From Saprospiraceae bacterium (GTDB lineage Bacteria; Bacteroidota; Bacteroidia; Chitinophagales; Saprospiraceae): 43,621 bases of DNA. A program made the position numbers and the translations under genes. Each line of letters begins with the position of its first letter. The first letter of the stretch is position 1. The DNA lies in assembly GCA_029263015.1 (NCBI GenBank), contig JAJCYI010000224.1:1-43621 (forward strand). Reading direction: 5' to 3'. The notes under the pieces were generated by a model, which saw only the letters and a list, made by a program, of their open reading frames with translations, ran no database searches and was not told the origin of the DNA. Shown piece after piece: positions 30,637 to 38,040 of this stretch.

Positions 30637-32031
30637 TCACGCTGGCCCCCAATTAATATAAACCGTAAAAAGCAGTACCAGCCACGACACCACTAATATC
30701 ATGATGACCAGCGGGAATATGAACCGGAGCCAACGATCGAACGGCACTTTGCACATACCGAGCATGGCGATCAGGCCCCCCAGTGATGGGTTGAACAAAT
30801 TGGTTACGCCATCGCCAATCTGGAATGCGAGGATGGTGGTCTGGCGGGTGAGGCCGAGTATTTCACCCAATGGGATCATGATGGGCAGGGTGGCCAGCGC
30901 CTGCCCGCTGCCTGACGGGATAAATAGGTTGATGACCGATTGAATGACAGACATGAAAATGGCAGAAGCGTAAGTCGGCAAAGTAGCGAGTAGGTTGGAT
31001 AACTGGAATGCCACCGTGTCGCTGATACTTCCCATTTCCATTACTATTTTTATGCTAGTTGCATACCCCACCATGAACGCTCCAGGAGCTACCAAACCGA
31101 TATATTTGAGGGCTGTTTCACTAAAAGTGTTGCCATCCATGCGGGCGGCAATACCAGTCAGCAAGGCAATGATGATGAAGATGGCAGATATTTCATTTAA
31201 GTACCAATGGTAATTGAAAATCCCATACAACATCAGACAAAGACAACCGACAAATATGCCCATCACTAACCAGTTGTTTTTTGAAATGCTGTATTCCGAG
31301 ATAGGCTTTGACAGTGAAAAACCTTCGGTATCCAAGCCTTTTGAAAGTCCTGAATCTGGATTGTTAGTGATTCGTTTGAAATAACGGACATTATACCAAG
31401 CCATCATGCTCAGGCCAATAAAACAAAGCACAGATCGAATCAAAGCTCCTGAAAACAAAGGCATCTCACCGATTTTATGACCAACACCTACGGTGTATGG
31501 ATTTATGGGGGAAAGGCCAAAACCGACTGTGATTGCCCCAACTGAAATACCCGCTGCCAAAATCAGATCGCCTCCAAGTGCAAGGCTCAGCACTGCGGCA
31601 ATAGGAACCATGGCAATGTTGTTCTCATAGCCGATTACCACACCCAATAGGCCAAATAGATAGGTCATCATCACAACCATAAAATATTTACGTTTCAGGC
31701 CGACCCTGTTTACAACGGTGCCGATAGTATTTTCCACCATCCTCGATTTTTCCAACATACCAAACATGATACCTCCTGCAAGCACCACAAAGATGATTTC
31801 GGCGGCAGCCTTAAATCCCAGAGGCAGCGCCCTGAAAATACCGAACACACCAACTGGCGTAGGTGCAATTTCCTGATAAGAACCTGGGATCACCCGTTGG
31901 CGGCCATCGACCAATTCCCGCTCATAAGTTCCAGCCGGAAGCAGGTGACTTAGAATGGCCGTAAAAACGATGATCCCAAAAAGCAAGACGACTGGGTGGG
32001 GGATATAATCAAACCATTTTTTCTTCGACAT
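30637..32031 (-). CDS. YfcC/DcuC-superfamily membrane transporter
   Basis: 464 residues from MSKKKWFDYIPHPV, with 11-13 membrane helices. Family features: the start FDYIPHPVVLLFGIIVF, a hairpin HLLPAGTYER, IFVVLAGGIMFGML, the conserved GYENNIAMVPIAAVL and a re-entrant SINPYTVG-like LSPINPYTVGVGHKIGEMPL. The second half repeats with PSGSGQALATLPIMIPLGE and GDGVTNLFNPSLGGLIAML. Members move dicarboxylates or basic amino acids; the argE neighbour hints at an amino acid, by context only. ATG 32029-32031 is chosen over an upstream frame to 32061. Confidence 0.9.
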   Translation of the reverse strand: MSKKKWFDYIPHPVVLLFGIIVFTAILSHLLPAGTYERELVDGRQRVIPGSYQEIAPTPVGVFGIFRALPLGFKAAAEIIFVVLAGGIMFGMLEKSRMVENTIGTVVNRVGLKRKYFMVVMMTYLFGLLGVVIGYENNIAMVPIAAVLSLALGGDLILAAGISVGAITVGFGLSPINPYTVGVGHKIGEMPLFSGALIRSVLCFIGLSMMAWYNVRYFKRITNNPDSGLSKGLDTEGFSLSKPISEYSISKNNWLVMGIFVGCLCLMLYGIFNYHWYLNEISAIFIIIALLTGIAARMDGNTFSETALKYIGLVAPGAFMVGYATSIKIVMEMGSISDTVAFQLSNLLATLPTYASAIFMSVIQSVINLFIPSGSGQALATLPIMIPLGEILGLTRQTTILAFQIGDGVTNLFNPSLGGLIAMLGMCKVPFDRWLRFIFPLVIMILVVSWLVLLFTVYINWGPA

Positions 32032-32123
32032 GAAAAGAGGTATTGTTGAATTGAGGCGCAATGTCTAGTTTTGACTTTGGAAAACCTAAAGGTAGGTCAC
32101 GGATTTTCCTTCAGCGCAACACT

Positions 32124-32178
32124 GTAACCGGAAGTTGTACTTCCACCAGGATTCCTCGGAAGTACAATTTCTGGTTCC
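32124..32178. repeat. AACCGGAAGT/GTACTTCC inverted repeat
   Basis: TGTAACCGGAAGTTGTACTT pairs with AAGTACAATTTCTGGTTCC around CACCAGGATTCCTCGG. Related to the hairpin at 28179-28205. Confidence 0.65.
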
Positions 32179-32253
32179 TTTAATTGTGCAGTTCTTTTGG
32201 ATTTAGAAAAACCCTATATTTGGACCAAGAAAACAGTACCAATTAATATAATC

Positions 32254-32751
32254 ATGACTCGATCCATCTTCTTATTTATCCTCTCTGGCATCCTTTCCAT
32301 TGTCACTTTTTATTTTAAATCAGAACATAGTATTGATTATCATTTTGTGATACCGGTTGGTTTGTATTTCATTGCAGCCACCCTTTTGGCTTTTCGCCCA
32401 AGAGTGGAAATGAAAGAAAAATTATTATTTGTAGGCTTGGCGTTGCTTGTTTGGTTGGTATTGTTTTCCGTTTCTTTTAACCTTTTGTTTCCCATTATTG
32501 CCCCTATTTCGGGAGCGCTTGGGGCTTGGGTTGTTTGTATTTTATGCGGGAAGTATCTGGAAATTGAAATTCCTAAGAAATGGCCGGTTATCCTTAGTGG
32601 ATTTATTGCCACGTTATTGGGATTGCTGTTTATGGTAGCAGTAAAAAAACTTCAAGAAGAGACATTCCCCATCGTTTTGAATGCAGGTGTCATTACTGGT
32701 TTGTGGCAAGTTGGTGTTGGTTGGCAACTGTTAAAGTCGCAAAAAGATTAA
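32254..32751 (+). CDS. Small multi-pass membrane protein, unknown
   Basis: 165 residues from MTRSIFLFILSG with five or six hydrophobic helices and few charged residues. No known family was recognised. The frame is open from 32197, but the first 19 residues come from a non-coding leader. It is the first gene of a plus-strand stretch and is followed by the broken ilvD fragment; the two are not related. Confidence 0.65.
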   Translation: MTRSIFLFILSGILSIVTFYFKSEHSIDYHFVIPVGLYFIAATLLAFRPRVEMKEKLLFVGLALLVWLVLFSVSFNLLFPIIAPISGALGAWVVCILCGKYLEIEIPKKWPVILSGFIATLLGLLFMVAVKKLQEETFPIVLNAGVITGLWQVGVGWQLLKSQKD

Positions 32752-32875
32752 GATGTGACAGGTTGTTTTTACAATTAGGCAATGCCAAGCCATTTGTCAC
32801 AATTGGAATAAGGAAATGGATTATTTATGAAAAGGGTCCCACCCGATAAACCGTTAAACCATTCAAACCACACAT

Positions 32876-33260
32876 ATGCTAAACAAATACAGCAAAACCA
32901 TTACCCAAGACCGCACCCAGCCTGCGGCACGGGCCATGTTATTTGGCATCGGCCTGACAGACGATGACCTGAAAAAAGAACAAGTCGGCATCGTGAGCAT
33001 GGGGTGGGAAGGCAATACCTGCAACATGCACCTGAACGACTTGGCCAAAGTGGTTCAGGAAGGTGTTCGGGAGAATGATCTGGTGGGATTGGTTTTCCAC
33101 ACCATTGGCGTGAGCGATGGCATTTCCATGGGCACTGATGGCATGAGGTATTCCCTGCCGCGACATCATTGCCGATTCCATAGAAACAGTATGCGGAGCA
33201 CAGCATTACGATGGCCTGATTGCAGTGCCTAGTTGCGATACGAACATGCCTGGCAGTATC
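32876..33260 (+). pseudogene. ilvD: Broken 5' fragment of ilvD (dihydroxy-acid dehydratase)
   Basis: The first about 94 codons match IlvD from its start: [40 protein letters not shown] with the cluster Cys, and [18 protein letters not shown]. The frame shifts near 33158, where about five bases are missing, and continues in another frame as [20 protein letters not shown] and [10 protein letters not shown]. It then ends abruptly at about 33260 and unrelated sequence follows. A full IlvD has about 560 residues, so this is a truncated and frameshifted relic. A functional copy, if any, lies elsewhere. Confidence 0.93.
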
Positions 33261-33487
33261 TTATTCAAAGTAAAATGTAACTGCCTTGTTTGGCAAGGTT
33301 ATTATACTTATTTTCGTGCTTTCTGATATAAGAATATACTTAAGGTGTGTATAAGCACCTACTCCCAATCCAGTCTATCTTTCTTTCCCATTACCGAGTT
33401 TAAGGTAAAAAATAAACGATTAGTGTAACTCACACTTTAAGGTTATGTCTTTCAATCTCTATTTAACAAATTATCAATCTCGTGAAA

Positions 33488-35149
33488 ATGAAAAGAATTA
33501 TTACTAGTCTTGCTACTTCCTTGCTCTTATTAGTAGCTTTCAACCAATCAAGTTTTGCCCAATGTTTTGAAGTTGGATCTCCGGTCGCGCAATTGACTCC
33601 AATCCTTAAAAATCCCATAGGTTTTTGTCCAGGTATTGCTCAGGCAGCAGCTGTATGTGATTGCCCTACAGGTTTTGTGGCAGTAGGCTATGAAGGAGAA
33701 GAAGGTAACGTTTATGGGGCAATGGTACTGAGCCAGTTTACCTTGAGGTGTAAGCAGTTAAATTCAGATGGTACTTTAGGAGCTACTGTAAGTGTAACTT
33801 GTGCAAATGGGACTGCTAATGGTAATACACCAGATGGGCCGGTCGATGCTGCATTAAACGAAGCACTTGTCGGCTTAGAAGTGAGAATAGGCTGTGCCAT
33901 GGACGCCATCATGGGCGAGTCTAAGCTCATCACTGACGTTGCGCTGGGTTTACCAAATACCACCAGTAATTCTATGACTGGCATAGGCGGGACAGGCGGT
34001 TCACCTCAGCCAGTCATGTATGTACCCAACGGGAATGTGATCGTTGGGATGCAGACCTACGTCGAACCATTAAACCAGCCAAATGGAGCGATAGGCATAA
34101 CTGCAGGTGTGGCATGGCGGTATGCACCGATACTTACAGTGGCTTGCCCAACTATGTGTTCAGTTGACGGTATTTCGACAGGCAATCTCTCTACTTGTGA
34201 TGATAATGGCACTCCCGCTAGTTCAGACGATACGTTCACAGCTGATGTAACTGTGACTTACTCTGCTGTTCCAGCAAGTGGTACTCTTGACTTGAGTGGA
34301 GATGGCACAGCTTCAGTTGCAGTTGGTTCTTTGGCAACAGGAACACATACTTTTTCAGGTGTTTCTATGAGTGCTGATGGAACGGCGATAAGTTTAGCCG
34401 CTACTTTTTCAGCAGATGCTGCTTGTACTCTGACAAATAGTAATGCAGGAACTGCACCATCAGCTTGTTCCGCTACTACCAGTTGTGCAGTTACCAATAT
34501 TGTTTCAACAAATATCTCTGCATGTGATAATAATGGTACTACTGGGCTTGTCTCTGATGATACATTTACAGCAGATGTGACTGTTACATTTGAAAATGCT
34601 CCTGCAACTGGAACTCTTAACCTTAGTGGCGATGCAACGACATCAGTTGCAGTTGGTTCGATTGGAGCAACGTCTCATACATTTAATGGAGCAACGATGT
34701 CTGCAAATGGAGGGCCGATTGGAATTACAGCTTCCTTTTCAGCAGATGCAGGCTGTATTTTTTCTAAAAGTAATACTGGCCAGGCACCGAGCCAATGTTC
34801 TGTCACTATTCCCCCTGGAAGTATTCCAACTATGTCAGAATGGGGATTGATTCTATTTGCATTGATCATTTTCACTTTCAGTGTTGTGTTTGGTACGCAG
34901 CACCAACAAAAGTTGGCAATGGGTGGCAATACTTCAAGTAGTGCTAAAATGCAGAAGTCATTTGACAAGAAGCTTTATTTCAAAGTGCTTCCTTATGTCT
35001 ATCTTGCTTTTGTAGTGATTTTTGCTACAGCCATATCATTGTTCGGATATGAGTTGACTAGTGCTGATGTTCCAGGAAGTTTATTGTCAGGATTAGTAAT
35101 GGCTTATTTGATAAGTTTCGTTATGAATTCGACATCGCAAAACAAATAA
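33488..35149 (+). CDS. IPTLxxWG-type exosortase cargo, repetitive secreted protein
   Basis: About 553 residues. Signal peptide (LATSLLLLVAFNQSSFA), then a Cys-rich N-terminal domain (FVAVGYEGEEGNVYGAMVLS) and two copies of a roughly 105-residue beta domain (CDDNGTPASSDDTFTADVTV and CDNNGTTGLVSDDTFTADVT). The sorting signal IPTMSEWGLILFALIIFTFS follows, matching IPTLxxWG plus a membrane helix. Canonical signals end shortly after the helix with basic residues. This protein continues for about 90 residues with two more membrane helices, which is unusual. The exosortase gene lies 118 bp downstream. A hairpin terminator lies between. GTG at 33482 is an alternative start. Confidence 0.88.
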   Translation: MKRIITSLATSLLLLVAFNQSSFAQCFEVGSPVAQLTPILKNPIGFCPGIAQAAAVCDCPTGFVAVGYEGEEGNVYGAMVLSQFTLRCKQLNSDGTLGATVSVTCANGTANGNTPDGPVDAALNEALVGLEVRIGCAMDAIMGESKLITDVALGLPNTTSNSMTGIGGTGGSPQPVMYVPNGNVIVGMQTYVEPLNQPNGAIGITAGVAWRYAPILTVACPTMCSVDGISTGNLSTCDDNGTPASSDDTFTADVTVTYSAVPASGTLDLSGDGTASVAVGSLATGTHTFSGVSMSADGTAISLAATFSADAACTLTNSNAGTAPSACSATTSCAVTNIVSTNISACDNNGTTGLVSDDTFTADVTVTFENAPATGTLNLSGDATTSVAVGSIGATSHTFNGATMSANGGPIGITASFSADAGCIFSKSNTGQAPSQCSVTIPPGSIPTMSEWGLILFALIIFTFSVVFGTQHQQKLAMGGNTSSSAKMQKSFDKKLYFKVLPYVYLAFVVIFATAISLFGYELTSADVPGSLLSGLVMAYLISFVMNSTSQNK

Positions 35150-35209
35150 AGATCGGTCTCGTATCTTAATTATAGAAACGGGACTGCTTTCTATAGTTTT
35201 TGAAAAACA

Positions 35210-35253
35210 AAAGAGCGCAGTAACAGATCCTTGTTTGTTATTGCGCTCTTTTT
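35210..35253 (+). terminator. Terminator between cargo and exosortase genes
   Basis: AAGAGCGCAGTAACA pairs with TGTTATTGCGCTCTT (one G-U), loop of 10, then T-run. It ends 14 bp before the exosortase ATG, so it should make the cargo mRNA much more abundant than the exosortase message. Confidence 0.85.
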
Positions 35254-35267
35254 AATTGTGCATCCCA

Positions 35268-35855
35268 ATGCCACCGAATAAAAAGAAACGACCTAAAAAA
35301 GGGAAACAAAAAAACAGGTCTATCAATCTGAAACAGCAGGTAAATCAGTTTTTTCAAGATCGACACCCGATCCTGAAATTCTTACTGGGTTTTATTGGTT
35401 GCATGGTTCTCTTCTACCTTTTCTATTATTCTTCTTTGTATAAAAATTATTTGGAAGTGCCATTTTTGGAGATGCAGGCTAGGATTAGCAATGTCTTCCT
35501 TATGCTACTTGGTCATGACACAGTTGTTTCCAATGCAATAATTTCCAGCAATCAATTTTCTGTCAACATCAAGAATGGTTGCGATGGATTGGAAGCAATC
35601 GCAATATTCGTGAGCGGGATCCTGATCTTTCCAGCCTCTATGAAGCTCAAACTACGGGGCATATTATGGGGAGGTATTACGCTCTTTATTTTGAATCTAT
35701 TTCGCATAGCAGGATTATATCTGATTGGACTTTATTTTTCGCCTACCGTTTTTGAAATCATGCATGTTCAGGGAGGATTTATAATATTTACCATGATCAG
35801 TGTGATCCTTCTATTTGTTTGGATAAATTGGGTTTCGAAAAAATCTCAACAATAG
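35268..35855 (+). CDS. xrtH: Exosortase H-type transpeptidase
   Basis: 195 residues from MPPNKKKRPKK, with a basic cytoplasmic start and about five membrane helices. The exosortase/archaeosortase triad is clear: Cys105 in NGCDGLEA, Arg146 in NLFRIAGL and His166 in EIMHVQGG. Exosortases cut C-terminal sorting signals and attach the cargo to a cell-surface anchor. The neighbouring cargo carries IPTMSEWG, the signal type that exosortase H handles, so the H subtype is assigned by context and length. TTG at 35256 is an alternative start. Followed 7 bp later by the accessory membrane protein. Confidence 0.92.
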   Translation: MPPNKKKRPKKGKQKNRSINLKQQVNQFFQDRHPILKFLLGFIGCMVLFYLFYYSSLYKNYLEVPFLEMQARISNVFLMLLGHDTVVSNAIISSNQFSVNIKNGCDGLEAIAIFVSGILIFPASMKLKLRGILWGGITLFILNLFRIAGLYLIGLYFSPTVFEIMHVQGGFIIFTMISVILLFVWINWVSKKSQQ

Positions 35856-35862
35856 AATTGTT

Positions 35863-36522
35863 ATGCAATCGATAGCCAAAGCAGCTTTAAAATATTTTGG
35901 GTTTTTCATTCTCCTTTATGGAGCTATGACGCTTGTCAGCCTCATACCTTCAGTGGGTGCAGCATGTAATACTGTCTATCGGACTCCAACGGAATCAATA
36001 CTCCAGGCCTTGTTTTCAAAAGCTTATCTTCAATTAAAAGAGGTTGAGGATAACCCTAACATTATTAGAGCAGAGTTCGCATCAAAAGAAATAGTGAAGC
36101 AGCAAACCGAGGATGCTCGTCTTTCTGGGAAAACAAAAGCCTCAATTCAAGGGAAAGATTTCGAAATTAGCTTTTATAATTTATTCCTCAGTTTTTATCT
36201 CTTTCTTGTGGCATTGATTTTATTGTCACCATTGACTAAAAAGGAAAAAGCAGTTGGCTTATTTGTGGGCATGGTGCTATACTATTTGTACACCGTTTTC
36301 AAAATGTACCTTGCCTTGTTAAGCCATTTCAATGAACCTGAAATTGCCATCTACCACACTGGGAGTGGCACTTTGAATGTTGCCCAGTCTATATTATTTT
36401 TTATGACATTGGGTACCAATGTCTTGGTCGTGCTTGTTATTTGGGCATGGCTGGTATTCAGGAAGAACAATTGGAAAGATATGTTGATCTCAACTACTTA
36501 TAGATTTAGAAATGCAAAGTGA
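35863..36522 (+). CDS. Exosortase H-associated membrane protein
   Basis: 219 residues with an N-terminal membrane helix, a periplasmic domain (about 35-95, with a Cys early on) and three further helices (LFLSFYLFLVALILLSPL, VGLFVGMVLYYLYTVF, LNVAQSILFFMTLGTNVLVV). Its position 7 bp after the exosortase gene and its make-up fit the accessory membrane protein commonly encoded next to exosortase H. Its biochemical role is unknown. It is surely cotranslated with the exosortase. Confidence 0.8.
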   Translation: MQSIAKAALKYFGFFILLYGAMTLVSLIPSVGAACNTVYRTPTESILQALFSKAYLQLKEVEDNPNIIRAEFASKEIVKQQTEDARLSGKTKASIQGKDFEISFYNLFLSFYLFLVALILLSPLTKKEKAVGLFVGMVLYYLYTVFKMYLALLSHFNEPEIAIYHTGSGTLNVAQSILFFMTLGTNVLVVLVIWAWLVFRKNNWKDMLISTTYRFRNAK

Positions 36523-36875
36523 AAACCTTATTGCTTGAGTAGTGATTCAGAAGAAATTTCATCAAAACAGTGGATTAGTAGTCGGAGTTTGTGGCACCTG
36601 TACACTAATCACTTACATTCGTTTCACGGGTCAGAAAATAGAACAGTTTGATTTCACCTCTTCCGCGGCACGGTTGAAAAATGTTGCCCGAAATATGCCA
36701 TTGCAAATCACCCAGAATTTTTCTCATTGTTTTTTCTGAACCTCCAAACCAAATTGTAAAAGAAAGCCAAAAGGTGTCACCATTGACCCGCTCTGAGAAT
36801 CAAAACCACGTAATTGGTCAGAGAACCTTTAATTTTAACCCTTCTTTTGTAATTTGAGAATCAAAACCTTTTACG
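36523..36875. other. 353-bp intergenic stretch without a gene
   Basis: Contains a direct repeat TGAGAATCAAAACC (near 36793 and 36854), the second copy ending close to the next ATG. A frame at 36542-36739 has no protein-like features. Nothing else recognised. Confidence 0.5.
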
Positions 36876-37757
36876 ATGCGCTTAAACGAAGAAGACTACT
36901 ACCAATACCTCCGCTTGAACCATGCCCTCCTCCTATTTGTCGGACAAGGAAAGGATTGGGTATCGAAAACAATGACGGTTGATGAGTTTTTAGAAGTGGA
37001 TGATGTTCAGTTGAAATTCAAATGCCGTGAAGCCTTTCGCAATACCCCTGGCCTCATTGAAAAATTTGTAAAGAAAAACCCGTCGCAGTTGCCGGAAGAA
37101 GACCTTGGCATAGTGAAAGGCTTCCAGCACATGGTATCCGGCCAGTTTTTCATTTCAAAATACCTGAAAGAACATGCAATTTTTATTCAAGATGAATATG
37201 TGTACGGGGTGTTGGCACTGAGCGACCCAATTGAGCACGTGACCCAGTACGCCTCTTTGCCGACGATGGTAGATGCTGTGTTATTGCCATTCAAGGGGAA
37301 AATCGTTTATGATGGCATTATCCAGCCATACAACATCCGTTTTGGGAGTGGTTACCGTTCTTCTTTAAACGATGTTTACCGAAAGGCGAAAGCAAAATAT
37401 GGGATCATCACTTCACTTCCGTTCCATGGAAACGAAGCCTGGACAGGTAAAACCCCTGATGAACAGCTTGGCTATTTTATGGGTACGAAGGCCAACCGAG
37501 AAGAATTTGAAGATAAAATCGAAGTACTGCTCCGCAAGCACCCTGAATTGGTCCCTGCGTACCAACGGACATTGGGGAAAATCCATTCTACCCAGTATAA
37601 ACGAAAGTTCAAAACCTTGGGCTTGGCAAAGGCTTGGTATGCCATACTCGAAGGCAACCTCATCAGCAGTGCCCTGAAAAAACCGGATTTGGAGAAAAAC
37701 CTAAAAGGCTTGCTGCCAAAAGAAAAGCAAGATTGGGTGTTTGTCTTTCGGATGTAG
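36876..37757 (+). CDS. Conserved-looking cytoplasmic protein, unknown
   Basis: 293 residues, no signal peptide or membrane helix. Composition and codon use are those of a real soluble protein. Visible patterns include LNHALLLFVGQ, LPFKGKIVYDGIIQPYN, FGSGYRSSLNDVYRKAKAKY and a C-terminal KRKFKTLGLAKAWYAIL. The middle part with IVYDG and SGYRSSLND may be a small beta domain. I do not recognise a family. No clear operon partner. Confidence 0.75.
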   Translation: MRLNEEDYYQYLRLNHALLLFVGQGKDWVSKTMTVDEFLEVDDVQLKFKCREAFRNTPGLIEKFVKKNPSQLPEEDLGIVKGFQHMVSGQFFISKYLKEHAIFIQDEYVYGVLALSDPIEHVTQYASLPTMVDAVLLPFKGKIVYDGIIQPYNIRFGSGYRSSLNDVYRKAKAKYGIITSLPFHGNEAWTGKTPDEQLGYFMGTKANREEFEDKIEVLLRKHPELVPAYQRTLGKIHSTQYKRKFKTLGLAKAWYAILEGNLISSALKKPDLEKNLKGLLPKEKQDWVFVFRM

Positions 37758-37911
37758 GAAATTTGAATAACAAGCGAATTACCCCTTTCGTCAAATGTGG
37801 GTTTTCAGAATTAATATGAATCTTGGGCAATTCCCGTGGAAGTCAGGACTGGATTTCAATTTAGTTCGGGACTCAATTCTCCATTTTCCATTTTCAAAAA
37901 AAAACTATCCC

Positions 37912-37927
37912 TACCTAACTTTAGGTA
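37912..37927. promoter_or_regulatory. Palindrome TACCTAACTTTAGGTA (possible operator)
   Basis: Perfect inverted repeat TACCTAA/TTAGGTA with a 2-base centre, about 60 bp upstream of the -33 of the TonB receptor. TTAGGT half-sites recall DtxR/IdeR-type metal-regulator boxes. Assignment is tentative. Confidence 0.4.
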
Positions 37928-37973
37928 CACCCCTTCCACTCTTCATTACTTCCATTTTCCCCACAAATCAGTA

Positions 37974-38004
37974 TTGTAAAACGAATAGGCAGGTTCTACT
38001 TTTG
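37974..38004 (+). promoter_or_regulatory. Promoter of the TonB-dependent receptor
   Basis: TTG (37974-37976), 20-nt spacer and TACTTTTG (37997-38004) match the Bacteroidota TTG-N20-TAnnTTTG pattern. Transcription would start near 38010, about 30 bp before the ATG. Confidence 0.65.
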
Positions 38005-38016
38005 CACCGTTATTTT

Positions 38017-38031
38017 AATTTAGTCTAAATT
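38017..38031. promoter_or_regulatory. Operator candidate AATTTAGTCTAAATT
   Basis: A perfect 7-1-7 palindrome just downstream of the predicted start of transcription and 9 bp before the ATG. The wider sequence resembles the DtxR/IdeR iron box in the central TTAG-N-CTAA. A repressor bound here would block transcription of the iron-type receptor. Confidence 0.5.
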
Positions 38032-38040
38032 GGCACAAAG

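Noticed and set aside
33160-33480. Rest of ilvD downstream
   Set aside because: After about 33260 no IlvD motif could be found in any frame; the gene is truncated.
36542-36739. 65-codon open frame after the exosortase module
   Set aside because: No start context, mixed composition and no recognisable pattern; overlaps a region with other short frames.
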